Positions 1 to 9,201 of a stretch of DNA of 64,000 nt are shown here, one piece after another (position 1 is the stretch's first letter; each line of letters opens with the position of its first letter). The DNA comes from Clostridiales bacterium (GTDB taxonomy: Bacteria; Bacillota; Clostridia; Saccharofermentanales; Saccharofermentanaceae). The notes below the pieces were generated by a model. It worked only from the letters and a program-made list of their open reading frames with translations. It was not told the origin of the DNA and did no database searches. Position numbers and translations under genes: made by a program. The stretch is taken from NCBI GenBank assembly GCA_017478485.1, contig JAFVDI010000017.1:28127-92126 (forward strand). The letters are read 5' to 3'.

Positions 1-113
1 GTCGTCCTGATCGCGGAGCACTTGACCAGACCGCCAAGAGCTTCTCCCCTGACGATGTGGTCTTTGGATATGTCTTCCGGCATACCGCTTACATAATACG
101 GATTGTCCGTCAT
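1..113 (-). CDS. hslO: Hsp33 family redox chaperone, 5' part only
   Basis: Only the first 37 codons lie in the window; the gene runs off the left edge. The N-terminus contains DHIVRGEALGGLVKCSAIRT, which resembles the start of Hsp33 proteins (the D-Y-L-V-R/K-A...A-A-R-T-T pattern). Hsp33 is a cytosolic holdase chaperone activated by oxidation of C-terminal zinc-binding cysteines, which are outside this window. Its ATG overlaps the TGA of the upstream methyltransferase gene (ATGA), so translation is probably coupled and it belongs to the ftsEX-containing operon. The family call rests on a short stretch only. Confidence 0.6.
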   Translation of the reverse strand, partial: MTDNPYYVSGMPEDISKDHIVRGEALGGLVKCSAIRT

Positions 114-868
114 ACAGTACCCGCTTTCTTTCTGAACACGTAGAATATGCGCTCTTCATTTTCCGAAGGATCATTATCCTTCAGTTCGCCGTAAACGGCA
201 AGGAGTTCAAGTCCGGCTTTTTCGCCCGCACCGGCAAAAAACTCGGAAGGATAATACTTTTCGACCAGTTCGCCGTCAAATCTTTCGTAAAGGCCTTCAT
301 CTGTCAGTGCGAAAAGTGTCAGTTCGGCCGTGTTGATCAGCGTTTCCTCATCGAAGCTGTTCACCCACAAAAGTGTAAAGTCATCGTAGTCTTCATAGAA
401 GATATTGTCAGCGAACGTTTCAGCCAGATGATGCATTGTAATCGCATCAAAGATGAAAAGCCCGCCGTCTTCGAGGTTCTTTCCGACCGAAGCGAAAAGA
501 CGTTCCAGCGCTTCCCCGTCTGTAATGTGGTCAACGGTGTCAAGGGTCGAGATGAAACAGTCGGTCTTTCCGCCTATGTCGAAATCAGTAATGTCCTGGA
601 CAGACCAGATGACATTTTCAGCGCCCTCTTTTGTTGAAGCCTGCGCCAGCATTTCCTCAGCCGAGTCTATGCCGGTCATCTCATAGCCCTTCTTTGTGAG
701 CTCGACAGTGACACTGCCGGTTCCGCATCCGAGATCGGTTATGCATTCAATATTTCTTTGGGAATGACGCTTTATCAGTTTGGATATGAACTCTGCCCAT
801 GCAGCTGCGTCCATATCGGACTGCATGGTGTCATAGTACAAAGCCAGCGCATCATAGAAATTGTCCAT
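110..868 (-). CDS. class I SAM-dependent methyltransferase
   Basis: A 252-residue soluble protein with a Rossmann-fold methyltransferase core: motif I DLGCGTGSVT near residues 45-54, an acidic residue after beta-2 (TGIDSAEEML), and ISTLDTVDHI as the post-motif region. It belongs to the small-molecule Methyltransf_11/25-type class; the substrate cannot be read from the sequence. It lies 13 nt downstream of the PcsB/EnvC-like gene and overlaps the following hslO start by 4 nt, so it is probably in the same transcript as ftsEX. The start MDNFYDALALYYD is typical of this subgroup. Confidence 0.85.
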   Translation of the reverse strand: MDNFYDALALYYDTMQSDMDAAAWAEFISKLIKRHSQRNIECITDLGCGTGSVTVELTKKGYEMTGIDSAEEMLAQASTKEGAENVIWSVQDITDFDIGGKTDCFISTLDTVDHITDGEALERLFASVGKNLEDGGLFIFDAITMHHLAETFADNIFYEDYDDFTLLWVNSFDEETLINTAELTLFALTDEGLYERFDGELVEKYYPSEFFAGAGEKAGLELLAVYGELKDNDPSENEERIFYVFRKKAGTV

Positions 869-881
869 GAATGATCACTTA

Positions 882-2165
882 TCAGGGCAGATATCTTTCA
901 GGGTTGACGGGATCGCCGCCCTTGCGGACCTCGAAATGCAGGTGTGCACCTGTAGAAGTACCGGTGCTTCCCATCTCTCCGATCCTCTGGCCGGCCTTTA
1001 CCTTCTGTCCTGTCTTAACATTAACTCTCCTGCAGTGGCCGTAGAGAGTGGTGTATCCGCCGCCGTGATCGATGATGCAGTAATTACCGTAACCTGAGCC
1101 GCCGGTATTCTGACCCTGGACAGGCTTTGCAGTAAAGATGACCACGCCTGAGCCTGCCGCCATGATCGGTGCACCATAGCTTCCGCCGATATCTATTCCG
1201 GAGTGGAATTTCTTGGTGTTATATACCGGATGAATACGCCATCCGAAAGGTGAAGTAATATTCGGCCAGTTGACGGGCCACCTGAACTTACCGTTCGCAG
1301 GACCCTTATACATATTCTGCTGAGCATACTTCTTCTGGAGTTTCTTGATCTTGTCGTTCAGAGCCTCTGACTCTTTCTGGAGCTGGTCTTCCTTCTTTTC
1401 CCATGAGGTAAGCTTGGTATTAACGTCCTTGAGTTTCTGTTGGGTCTTGCCGATGAGAGCTGTCAGTTCGTCCAGCTGCTTCTGCTTTTCCTCAGCGATA
1501 CCCTGCAAGTCCTCAGCTTCCTTGAGAGCCAGTTCTTTCTGAAGCTTGGCATCATCAACGGCGATCTTCATGGAATCAACTGCCTGTGCATCGGCATCAG
1601 CTATCAGAGTCATTATCTCCATGTTCGTGAAGAATCCCGCAAGGCTGTCTGATTCGAGCAGGACCTCGAACATGGACTTGTTCTGGAACTGGAACATGAC
1701 GGAAACCCTGTTCTGGAATTCCTTGGTGCGCTTTTCAAGGTTTTCTTCAGCGTTGATATAGTCATCGAGAGCTTTGACCCTTGCATCGAGCGCGGCCTGA
1801 AGCTGAGCCGTGATCTCTTCATACTGCTGACGCTGCTCGTCATTGGCATCGTTTAATGCCATGAGATCATAGTTGACCTGCTTCTTCTTAGTTTTAAGCT
1901 CGTAGATCTTCTGTGCAGCGGACTTTGCTTTTTTCTTGGTCTCGTCACGCTTCTTCTTTGCATCCTCGATGTCCTTCTTGGTTACATTCGAAAGCTGAAC
2001 GTTAGCCATATCCGGAGCTGCAGCTCTTGCCGAAACGCTCTTGATCGCTGAACCTGCGATAAGGATCGTGACCAAGATGATCACGGAAAAGACAGGCATT
2101 AAGTACTTTTTTCTGAGATAAGCTTCGCGTGCTGCGATCGCTTCAAGTTCTTCCTTGTATCTCAT
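882..2165 (-). CDS. FtsEX-partner murein hydrolase (PcsB/EnvC-like, M23 LytM domain)
   Basis: A 427-residue protein: N-terminal membrane segment (about residues 23-45, VFSVIILVTILIAGSAI), long coiled-coil region rich in K, E and Q (about 55-285), then a C-terminal M23/LytM domain. The domain has the zinc motifs HSGIDIG, the loop HGGGYTTLYGH and the final HLHFEV, so it appears catalytically complete, unlike E. coli EnvC, which is a degenerate activator. In Firmicutes, FtsEX controls a coiled-coil cell-wall hydrolase (PcsB, CwlO). The position 12 nt downstream of ftsX makes that role likely: cutting peptidoglycan at the septum or wall on FtsEX ATP hydrolysis. It acts outside the membrane. No sequence oddity beyond an unprocessed-looking anchor. 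Confidence 0.88.
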   Translation of the reverse strand: MRYKEELEAIAAREAYLRKKYLMPVFSVIILVTILIAGSAIKSVSARAAAPDMANVQLSNVTKKDIEDAKKKRDETKKKAKSAAQKIYELKTKKKQVNYDLMALNDANDEQRQQYEEITAQLQAALDARVKALDDYINAEENLEKRTKEFQNRVSVMFQFQNKSMFEVLLESDSLAGFFTNMEIMTLIADADAQAVDSMKIAVDDAKLQKELALKEAEDLQGIAEEKQKQLDELTALIGKTQQKLKDVNTKLTSWEKKEDQLQKESEALNDKIKKLQKKYAQQNMYKGPANGKFRWPVNWPNITSPFGWRIHPVYNTKKFHSGIDIGGSYGAPIMAAGSGVVIFTAKPVQGQNTGGSGYGNYCIIDHGGGYTTLYGHCRRVNVKTGQKVKAGQRIGEMGSTGTSTGAHLHFEVRKGGDPVNPERYLP

Positions 2166-2177
2166 AGTAATTACCTC

Positions 2178-3074
2178 TTATACCTTTACGTACTTGCGTA
2201 CGGAGATACCGCTTCCCAATGCTCCGATGATGGCACCAAGAAGAAGCAGCAGGAAAAGTTCATGCCATATGATAGCGCCTGCGGGAACTATAGCATAAAA
2301 GCTGGTTGAGTTCATGGCATTCATCGTTCTGATATATATCTGATGATAAATTGTCATCGTAAGACCCCATGATATGATGGCGCTTATAAGTCCTACGATC
2401 GCACCTTCAATGATGTAAGGCAGTCTGATGTAGTTGTTTGTGGCACCGACGAACTTCATGATCTCGATCTCGGAAGCTCTTGCATAGACCGAGATCCTGA
2501 CCATGTTCGAAATGATGAACATCGAAATGATAAGGAGTACGGCAAACGAGGCAACGGTCGCGATGTTAACGATATCGCTTGCCTTTGTCAGGAACTCCAT
2601 GACCTTGCTTTCCTGCTGGACCTTGTTTACGCCGTCATAAGTCTCGAACTCCGAGCAGACATCGTTTGCCATCGAAGGATCCGAGATCCTTACGGAGAAT
2701 GTAAAAGGCAGATACATGTTGTAATCGAAATCATCGAGGATCGATGCCGAGTCGCCTAAGTTTTGCTTGAAGCTGTTGTAGTTCTGTTCAGGTGTTGAAA
2801 CGGTGTAATCGATAACGGCAGGGTTTGCCTTGATCCTGGCGGCGGCGGTATTGAGTTCCTCCTCCGTGCAGTTGAGCTTCATGTAGATCTCGATCGGCGG
2901 CTTCTGCTTAAGTTTGCTCATGATGCCGCGGGCATTTACCGAGAACATAAGGAAGATACTCATGATGATGAGCATCAGTGTTATCGTTGTTACGGATGCA
3001 ATGGTTACCAGCGGATGCCTGACGATTCCGCGGATGCCCTCACGTACTGAATTGAGAAAAGCTCTTCCGCTCAT
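2178..3074 (-). CDS. ftsX: cell division protein FtsX
   Basis: A 298-residue integral membrane protein of normal FtsX length. It has a membrane segment at about residues 24-47, a large extracellular loop (about 48-175, the hydrolase-contacting region) and three C-terminal membrane segments, ending LLLGAIIGALGSGISVRKYVKV. The start of the C-terminal half contains ARASEIEIMKFVGATN, a hallmark of FtsX. It overlaps ftsE by 4 nt, showing tight coupling. With FtsE it forms the ABC-type complex that transmits ATP hydrolysis through the membrane to the downstream M23 hydrolase. Confidence 0.93.
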   Translation of the reverse strand: MSGRAFLNSVREGIRGIVRHPLVTIASVTTITLMLIIMSIFLMFSVNARGIMSKLKQKPPIEIYMKLNCTEEELNTAAARIKANPAVIDYTVSTPEQNYNSFKQNLGDSASILDDFDYNMYLPFTFSVRISDPSMANDVCSEFETYDGVNKVQQESKVMEFLTKASDIVNIATVASFAVLLIISMFIISNMVRISVYARASEIEIMKFVGATNNYIRLPYIIEGAIVGLISAIISWGLTMTIYHQIYIRTMNAMNSTSFYAIVPAGAIIWHELFLLLLLGAIIGALGSGISVRKYVKV

Positions 3075-4387
3075 GAATCTCCGTCCTCCGGGAACATATC
3101 TATATCATTGCCCGAGAAGAAACTGTTCTTCTTGCTCTTCTTTTTGCGCTTTTCTTCCTTTGACTGCTTTTTGTCCTTTGCGGAAGTATCTTCCGGCTTG
3201 TCAAAAGAAGGAGCCGCAACCATATCAGGATCGGTTACGGGCGCAGGCGCAGCCGCGGGCTTATCAGCTTCCGTTCCGAAAGCAAGAGTGCCGCTCTCAT
3301 TGGCTGCGGTAAGAGTCTCGGGTGAGATGTTGATCTCTATGATCTCAGGACCTGCTTCCTGAACTGCAGGCGCAGCAGGCTTTGCTGCTTCAGCAGGTTC
3401 GTCGTCTTTGATCTCTATGATCTCCTCGACAGGGAGATCCTCTGGCATCGTTTCAGCGGGAAGCTCACTTGCGGGAGCTTTATTTCCGAAAAGCTTCTCG
3501 TGCTTGGTCAGGTCATCATTAAACATGAGAGGTGCCTGGACTTTTGTCTGGCCGGGATTGAATTCGGGATCATCATAATTATCGCCGTATGCGCCGTCCT
3601 CGTCATCACCGTAAGTTACGAGGTCGCTCGAACCGGAATAAAGTGAAGTGCGTGAGCTCGTTTCCGGAAGCTTCTTCGGGTCGGAAGACAGGGTTTCGCT
3701 GTATCCGCTCTCATTCTCGTCTCTTGCGATCAGGCCGTTCTCGATCTCGATAACGCGCTTCTTCATCCTGTCTACCATCGCCTTATCGTGAGTGCAGATG
3801 ATGACAGTCGTCTTATTGCCGCTCGTTCCGTTCCTGTTGATGTCAAGGAGCATTGCCATGATGGCCTCGCTCGTCTCAGGGTCAAGGTTTCCGGTAGGCT
3901 CGTCTGCTACTATAAGGCTGGGGTTGTTTACGAGAGCCCTTGCGATGGCTACCCTCTGCTGCTCACCGCCTGATAATTCCTGCGGATAAGCATTTGCCTT
4001 TTCTCTTAATCCGACCAGTGACAGGCAGAACATTACGGTGTTATCAAGGCTCTTCTTGGGTACGCCGATTATCTCGCCGGCAAAAGCGACGTTCTCTGCA
4101 ACGGTCTTGCTTTCAATAAGTCTGAAATCCTGATAGATCATGCCGATCTTGCGGCGGAGTACAGGTATCAGCGCGCGTGACATGTGCGAGATATCGAAAT
4201 TGTCTATGGTTACCTTGCCGGATGTGGGCTTCTCTTCGCAGGTTATGCATTTGAGAAGTGTTGATTTTCCGGATCCCGATTTACCGATAATGAAGACGAA
4301 TTCACCGTCTTCTATCGTAAAACTTACGCCCCTGAGAGCATCGACCCCTGATTTGTAGGTCTTCTCTACGTTTATAAAATCTATCAC
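3071..4387 (-). CDS. ftsE: cell division ATP-binding protein FtsE with long C-terminal extension
   Basis: Residues 1 to about 222 are a complete FtsE ATPase: Walker [11 protein letters not shown]-loop YQDFRL, signature LSGGEQQR, Walker [13 protein letters not shown] and an H-loop ([11 protein letters not shown]). FtsE is normally about 225-230 residues; this protein has 438. The additional ~210 residues are low-complexity, acidic and Pro/Ala/Glu-rich, contain repeated EIIEI pieces, then a Lys-rich patch ([16 protein letters not shown]) and an acidic end. The tail is probably disordered and cytoplasmic. No frameshift or internal start separates it. The gene follows the PucR-type regulator by 10 nt and overlaps ftsX by 4 nt. 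Confidence 0.93.
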   Translation of the reverse strand: MIDFINVEKTYKSGVDALRGVSFTIEDGEFVFIIGKSGSGKSTLLKCITCEEKPTSGKVTIDNFDISHMSRALIPVLRRKIGMIYQDFRLIESKTVAENVAFAGEIIGVPKKSLDNTVMFCLSLVGLREKANAYPQELSGGEQQRVAIARALVNNPSLIVADEPTGNLDPETSEAIMAMLLDINRNGTSGNKTTVIICTHDKAMVDRMKKRVIEIENGLIARDENESGYSETLSSDPKKLPETSSRTSLYSGSSDLVTYGDDEDGAYGDNYDDPEFNPGQTKVQAPLMFNDDLTKHEKLFGNKAPASELPAETMPEDLPVEEIIEIKDDEPAEAAKPAAPAVQEAGPEIIEINISPETLTAANESGTLAFGTEADKPAAAPAPVTDPDMVAAPSFDKPEDTSAKDKKQSKEEKRKKKSKKNSFFSGNDIDMFPEDGDS

Positions 4388-4397
4388 TTGTAATGTT

Positions 4398-5504
4398 TTA
4401 CCTTATCTTGTTGTCATTAGTATCGTTGAGATAATCAACGTAAGTCCTGACCATCGTAGCCATCTTGAAAAGGACTGCATCATCAAACTTGCGCAGATCA
4501 AGACCTGTCTTTGTCTTAACCTTCTCGAGTCTGTACACGAGCGTGTTCCTGTGTACGAAAAGCTCTCTGGAAGTTTCGCTGCCGTTCAAGTCATTGGCAA
4601 AGAATGTATCGATGGTAGTTCTTGTTTCCTCGTCAAGCTGTCTGAAAGCGTCGTTCGGGAATACTTCCCTGATGAACATCTCGCAGAGGGGCTTGGGGAG
4701 CTGATATATAAGACGGCCTAAGCCGAGCTTGTCATATCTCGAAATGTCAGCGTCTCCGTCGAAGATCTTGCTGACCTTGAGTGCCGTCATGGCATCAGAA
4801 TAGGACTTGCTGATATCCATGAAGGAACCTACTACGGAACCGACCGCAACCTTGGCATTGCAGCCTTCGGAATTGAGTCCGGCAAGTATCGATGCGCCGG
4901 TCTCATCGATGAAAGAATCTGAGCTTTCAGGATCTCTCAGTGCTTCGGAAGCATCAACGATAACGATTGAAGTCGTATCATCCATGGAGATTACCGTTGC
5001 TATTTCTGAATCACTGTAAAGGTTCTGGAGGATCTCGAATGCTTCAGCACTCTGTTCTGCAGAGGTGCGGACGACCAGTACGAGCCTCGGATCCTTGCAG
5101 TCGATCTTGTAGCTTCTTGCGATCATCGGGATCTCATTGCGGATCTCGTTATCGAGCAGAACGTTTCTTATGAATATAGCCTTCTCCGCGTCAGTGCCCT
5201 TCTCCTTTACCAGGGTCTTGAGCCACTCGGCAATGAGCTGAAGATTGATCTTCGCATCCTGATCAGTGTTTTCGATATAGATGATGTATTTGAGCTGCTC
5301 GCCGATAAATACCTTGAGATAAGTACGGTCTGCCGTCGAAGCGAACAGATTGTCAGATGACATTACGGCTCTGAAAGAAGGATCTGTCTGATCTTCGCTG
5401 CCTTCATCAGTAGCTGCGAGGATCCTTCCTGTTGTATCCATGACTCCGCAACCGGAGGGGATTATCGTTTTGACCTGCCGCATGCACTTCTTGATTTCTT
5501 CCAT
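4398..5504 (-). CDS. PucR/CdaR-type helix-turn-helix regulator
   Basis: A 368-residue protein with the CdaR/PucR layout. The N-terminal sensory part (about 1-110) opens with PSGCGVMDTTGRILAATDEG, as in sugar-diacid-recognition proteins. A central GGDEF-like fold follows (about 130-280, with no GGDEF motif seen). The C-terminal PucR HTH domain is at about 300-355 (LFVHRNTLVYRLEKVKTKTG). Family members are DNA-binding regulators of carbon or purine use. The inducer is not deducible. It lies 10 nt upstream of ftsE, so it may be co-transcribed with the division genes; a terminator after the MsmX/UgpC-like gene separates it from upstream. Confidence 0.82.
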   Translation of the reverse strand: MEEIKKCMRQVKTIIPSGCGVMDTTGRILAATDEGSEDQTDPSFRAVMSSDNLFASTADRTYLKVFIGEQLKYIIYIENTDQDAKINLQLIAEWLKTLVKEKGTDAEKAIFIRNVLLDNEIRNEIPMIARSYKIDCKDPRLVLVVRTSAEQSAEAFEILQNLYSDSEIATVISMDDTTSIVIVDASEALRDPESSDSFIDETGASILAGLNSEGCNAKVAVGSVVGSFMDISKSYSDAMTALKVSKIFDGDADISRYDKLGLGRLIYQLPKPLCEMFIREVFPNDAFRQLDEETRTTIDTFFANDLNGSETSRELFVHRNTLVYRLEKVKTKTGLDLRKFDDAVLFKMATMVRTYVDYLNDTNDNKIR

Positions 5505-5590
5505 TTTTACACCTCAGCCGAAATTCTCGCAGAATATCCGATTAAACGCTATTGTAAATAGTAATATTTTTCTTTGAAAGGTGCAAGCAA

Positions 5591-5620
5591 AATAAAACGG
5601 GCGTTCCGAAGAACGCCCGT
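5591..5620 (-). terminator. intrinsic terminator after the MsmX/UgpC-type ATPase gene
   Basis: A perfect 10-bp stem ACGGGCGTTC / GAACGCCCGT with a TTCG tetraloop (minus strand) is followed by TTTTATTTTG. It sits 24 nt past the stop of the ATPase gene, so it should end that transcript before the PucR-type gene. Confidence 0.92.
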
Positions 5621-5644
5621 GATAATTCATTGGTAAGACCCGAA

Positions 5645-6760
5645 TTATGAAATGATGCTCTGCTCTGTATCCTTGTCGAAGATGTGGATACGGTTTGCAT
5701 CGACTGCGAGGTCGACAACCTGACCAACTGCAGACTGTGAAGTTGTAGGGTCAACGCGGCATGTGAGAGGCAGTGAGCCGTTAACTGTAACGTAGAGGTA
5801 TGTTTCAGCACCGAGCATTTCGACGACGTCGACGTCTGCTGTGAAAGCTGACTCAGGGTGATCTGTAACATATGTGATATCGTCTGTGAGAGCCTCAGGT
5901 CTGACACCGAAGATGACTTCCTGACCATCACGCTCGATAACTTCCTCAACAGCATATCTCTCAGGGAGCTTGATAGTAACGTTCTCGAAGGAGATGAATA
6001 CGTCAGAACCCTCAACGTTGATAACAGCATTGATGAAGTTCATAGGAGGCATTCCGATGAATCCTGCAACGAATGTGTTGACCGGGTTGTCATAGAGCTC
6101 CGTAGGAGAGTCAACCTGCTGGATGAAACCGTCCTTCATAACGACGATTCTCGTACCCATGGTCATAGCCTCTGTCTGGTCGTGTGTAACGTAAACGAAT
6201 GTTGTCTTAAGTCTGTGGTGAAGCTTTGTGATCTCAACACGCATCTGTACACGGAGCTTAGCGTCGAGGTTTGAGAGAGGCTCGTCCATGAGGAAAACCT
6301 TAGGGTCACGAACGATAGCACGTCCGAGAGCAACTCTCTGTCTCTGACCACCGGAGAGAGCCTTCGGCTTTCTGTCGAGGAGATGCTCGATCTCAAGGAT
6401 CTTAGCTGCTTCTGTAACACGGCGGTTGATCTCTTCCTTGCTCATTCTTCTGAGCTTGAGAGCGAATGCCATGTTGTCACGAACTGACATATGAGGATAC
6501 AGAGCGTAGTTCTGGAATACCATTGCGATGTCTCTGTCCTTAGGGAGTACGTCGTTGACGCAACGGTCATCGATGTAGATCTCACCTTCTGAAATGTCTT
6601 CGAGTCCAGCGAGCATACGGAGCGTTGTAGACTTACCGCAGCCTGAAGGGCCAACGAGGATGACGAATTCCTTATCGGCTACGTCAAGGTTGAAATCAGA
6701 AACTGCGACAACGCCGCCGTCATATTTCTTGTAAACATGCTGGAAAGATAAACTTGCCAT
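5645..6760 (-). CDS. sugar ABC transporter ATP-binding protein (MsmX/UgpC/MalK type)
   Basis: A 371-residue cytosolic ATPase: Walker A GPSGCGKST, Q-loop FQNYALYPHMSV, signature LSGGQRQR, Walker B VFLMDEPLSNLD, H-loop THDQTEAMTM. The C-terminal regulatory TOBE/OB region follows from about residue 240 (PPMNFINAVI). Length and order match MsmX/UgpC. No permease or binding protein of the CUT1 type is next to it. In Firmicutes such orphan ATPases (MsmX) energise several oligosaccharide importers, which is the likely role. The ATG has a GGAGG site 8 nt upstream. A strong terminator follows the gene, so it is probably monocistronic. Confidence 0.92.
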   Translation of the reverse strand: MASLSFQHVYKKYDGGVVAVSDFNLDVADKEFVILVGPSGCGKSTTLRMLAGLEDISEGEIYIDDRCVNDVLPKDRDIAMVFQNYALYPHMSVRDNMAFALKLRRMSKEEINRRVTEAAKILEIEHLLDRKPKALSGGQRQRVALGRAIVRDPKVFLMDEPLSNLDAKLRVQMRVEITKLHHRLKTTFVYVTHDQTEAMTMGTRIVVMKDGFIQQVDSPTELYDNPVNTFVAGFIGMPPMNFINAVINVEGSDVFISFENVTIKLPERYAVEEVIERDGQEVIFGVRPEALTDDITYVTDHPESAFTADVDVVEMLGAETYLYVTVNGSLPLTCRVDPTTSQSAVGQVVDLAVDANRIHIFDKDTEQSIIS

Positions 6761-7118
6761 AACTCATACCTCCAAAATGCCCGCTTTGGCGGGTCTTATC
6801 TTAATGAGAATAGTAACAAAGCCTGTTTTTCATTACTATATGACACTTTCTCCAAAAAAAAATTAGCTCTTTTGGCTTTATTTTTTGAGTTGATTGTTAA
6901 TTTGTTCAAAACGAGTTGACAGTTTTGTGAGCATTATCCAAAATTCCTTCACAATTTGTGGAAATAAGCCTTTATAAAGCACTTTCGGGACTTTGTGCGA
7001 AATGTCACAGATGCCGTTTTGATCGGAAAAATTACCTTTACATTCGTGTTACGCATCATATTGATAATGTATTTTTCCTTATATATAACAATAATATTAT
7101 AAAAGCGGCCCGGAAGTA
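6761..7118. other. AT-rich divergent intergenic region
   Basis: About 360 nt with no convincing coding frame between the divergent ATPase and arg genes. It holds the ATPase gene's GGAGG site near 6769-6773, a small GC-rich inverted repeat (CCCGCTTTGGCGGG, about 6779-6792) and a 6-bp inverted repeat TAGTAA...TTACTA at 6811-6816/6833-6838 that could be an operator on the minus-strand leader. The rest is A/T-rich with poly-A and poly-T tracts. I found no convincing minus-strand promoter pair. Confidence 0.5.
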
Positions 7119-7147
7119 TTGACTTTTGAATTTTTATGCATTATATT
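7119..7147 (+). promoter_or_regulatory. sigma-A promoter of the arg operon
   Basis: A -35 box TTGACT (7119-7124) and a -10 box TATATT (7142-7147) are separated by exactly 17 nt and lie 35-60 nt before the argC ATG. The -10 lies inside an ARG-box-like palindrome. Confidence 0.75.
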
Positions 7148-7153
7148 GCATAA
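7134..7153. promoter_or_regulatory. putative ArgR/AhrC operator (ARG box) over the -10
   Basis: The perfect inverted repeat TTATGCA-N6-TGCATAA is centred on the -10 hexamer. Its core TGCATTATATTGCA fits the Gram-positive ARG-box pattern TGMATWWWWATKCA with one mismatch. Binding here by an arginine-responsive ArgR/AhrC repressor would block RNA polymerase. The argR gene is not in the window, so the regulator is inferred from family knowledge and location. Confidence 0.65.
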
Positions 7154-7181
7154 ATTATTACGGTTAGGATGGGTGGATATT

Positions 7182-8255
7182 ATGGATTCATCAAAGAAGA
7201 TAAATGTAAGCATCATCGGTTCCACAGGCTATGTAGGAGCTGAACTCGTCAGGGGCTTTTCGGCACATCCTGTCTTTGAACTCAAACATCTGATCGGAAG
7301 AAGCTTCGCAGGACAGAAGTTCTCCGACGTATATCCTGAATTCAGGAGCGTATGCGATCTGGTCATCGAAGACCTTTCGCCCGAGGAAGTCGGTAAGGAC
7401 AGCGATCTTGTCATCACAGCCCTTCCCCACGGCGTTTCGAGCCAAACTGTTCCCGTTCTTCTTGATGCAGGCTGTAAGGTCATCGACCACAGCGGCGACT
7501 TCAGATACAAGGATCTTGCTACTTACGAGAAATCCTACAAACTCGACCATCCGCATCCGGAGCTTCTTGCAGATGCCGTTTACGGACTTCCGGAGTTCTA
7601 CAGGGATCAGCTTAAGAATGCAAAGCTCACGGCTAATCCGGGATGCTATCCCACATGCTCACTCATTGCGCTCGCACCTTTCCTCAAGAACCATCTCATC
7701 GAAGAGGATTCGATCATAATCGATGCCGTTTCAGGCGTCAGCGGTGCAGGCAGAAAATCAGACCTCGCATATGCTTTTTGCGAACTCGATGAAGGATTCA
7801 AACCTTACGGAGCAGTAGGACACAGGCATACGACCGAGATCGCCGAGCAGTGCTCTTTCCTCGCAGGAAAGAATTCAGGCGACATCAAGGTCACGTTTAC
7901 GCCTCATCTGGCACCTTTCAAGCGCGGAATGCTCGCAACGATCTACTGCAAGCCTTCAAAGAGCCTTGAAGATGTAACATCCGCGAAGATCAATGATATC
8001 TATAATGAATTCTATAAAGAAGAAACATTCGTAAGAGTTCTTCCCCAGGGCGTTCTTCCTGACGTCAAGGCTGTCTCCTACTCCAACTACATCGACGTAA
8101 ACGGTGTATACGATGCTGAGACCGGACTTATCAAGCTCTTCTCCGCACAGGATAACCTCGGCAAGGGCGCCGCTCTTCAGGCAATTCAGGCTGCAAACGC
8201 AATGTTCGGTCTGGATGAGACAACAGGACTCAAGACGATAATCAGGGGGGTATAA
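7182..8255 (+). CDS. argC: N-acetyl-gamma-glutamyl-phosphate reductase
   Basis: Reduces N-acetylglutamyl phosphate to the semialdehyde with NADPH in ornithine/arginine synthesis. The 357-residue protein has the NADP-binding start [16 protein letters not shown], the catalytic cysteine in [10 protein letters not shown] and the ArgC-type [11 protein letters not shown] loop. I place the start at ATG 7182 (MDSSKK), which has an AGGATGGGTGG ribosome site just upstream. A longer frame opening at TTG 7119 would begin inside the -35 box, so it cannot be the real start. It is the first gene of argC-argB-argD-argF; argB follows after 1 nt. Confidence 0.95.
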   Translation: MDSSKKINVSIIGSTGYVGAELVRGFSAHPVFELKHLIGRSFAGQKFSDVYPEFRSVCDLVIEDLSPEEVGKDSDLVITALPHGVSSQTVPVLLDAGCKVIDHSGDFRYKDLATYEKSYKLDHPHPELLADAVYGLPEFYRDQLKNAKLTANPGCYPTCSLIALAPFLKNHLIEEDSIIIDAVSGVSGAGRKSDLAYAFCELDEGFKPYGAVGHRHTTEIAEQCSFLAGKNSGDIKVTFTPHLAPFKRGMLATIYCKPSKSLEDVTSAKINDIYNEFYKEETFVRVLPQGVLPDVKAVSYSNYIDVNGVYDAETGLIKLFSAQDNLGKGAALQAIQAANAMFGLDETTGLKTIIRGV

Positions 8256-8256
8256 C

Positions 8257-9201
8257 ATGGCCGGTCAGAAAGAGGCACCCGTAATCACGGGAGACATGCA
8301 GAACAATGTCGACAGGGCTTCGATCCTCATCGAAGCGCTTCCTTACATCAAGAAGATGCGCGGTCAGACCTTCGTCATCAAGTATGGCGGAAACGCAATG
8401 GTCAATGAAGAACTTAAGCAGTCTGTCATGGATGACATTACGCTCCTCAAGCTCATCGGCATCAACCCCGTCATCGTTCACGGCGGCGGACCCGACATTT
8501 CCGGCATGCTCAATAAAGTCGGCAAGGAATCCCATTTCGTAAACGGCCTAAGGTACACCGACGAGGAGACCATGGGTTATGCCCAAATGGTCCTTATCGG
8601 TAAGACCAACAAGGAGATCGTTTCCGTTCTCTGCGGCAAGGGCGCAAAGGCCGTAGGTATCAGCGGCATCGACGGCAATCTGATCGAAGCCGAGAAGATG
8701 ACCGAGGATTCCGAGGGCAACCCCATCGACATCGGCTATGTCGGCAAGATCACACGCATCAACACAAAGGTCATTTCGATGCTCGCAAATGACGAATACA
8801 TTCCCGTCATCGCTCCAATCGGCGTCGGCAAGGACGGCGAGAGCTACAACATCAATGCAGACACGGTAGCCTCCGAGGTTGCAGTCGCACTTGGCGCTTC
8901 CAAGCTCATCATCCTCACGGATGTCGGCGGCGTTCTTGAGACGACTCCCGAAGGCAAAGAGCATATCATTCCGGTACTCGATCAGCAGGACGTTAAGGAC
9001 TGTATCGACAAAGGCATAATCAGCGGCGGCATGATCCCCAAGATTGAAGGCTGCCTGGGCACTGTTCTCCGAGGCGTCGGCCGTGCACACATAATCGACG
9101 GCAGGATACCGCATTCCATTATCCTCGAGACATTTACAAAGAACGGCATCGGCACAATGATAATCAAGGAGAAACAAGAGAATTATGAGTATAGAAAATG
9201 A
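8257..9201 (+). CDS. argB: acetylglutamate kinase
   Basis: Phosphorylates N-acetylglutamate, the second step of arginine synthesis. The 314-residue amino-acid-kinase fold shows [20 protein letters not shown] (substrate/ATP glycine-rich loop), [10 protein letters not shown] and [13 protein letters not shown]. An N-terminal helix of about 25 residues precedes the core, as in arginine-inhibited hexameric enzymes, although feedback control is only an inference. A GGGGGG ribosome site overlaps the end of argC. Its last codons overlap the argD start by 17 nt. Confidence 0.95.
   Translation: MAGQKEAPVITGDMQNNVDRASILIEALPYIKKMRGQTFVIKYGGNAMVNEELKQSVMDDITLLKLIGINPVIVHGGGPDISGMLNKVGKESHFVNGLRYTDEETMGYAQMVLIGKTNKEIVSVLCGKGAKAVGISGIDGNLIEAEKMTEDSEGNPIDIGYVGKITRINTKVISMLANDEYIPVIAPIGVGKDGESYNINADTVASEVAVALGASKLIILTDVGGVLETTPEGKEHIIPVLDQQDVKDCIDKGIISGGMIPKIEGCLGTVLRGVGRAHIIDGRIPHSIILETFTKNGIGTMIIKEKQENYEYRK

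Noticed and set aside
7119..7181. Longer argC N-terminus from TTG 7119
   Set aside because: The codon is part of the -35 box and the added residues are not ArgC-like; ATG 7182 has the ribosome site.
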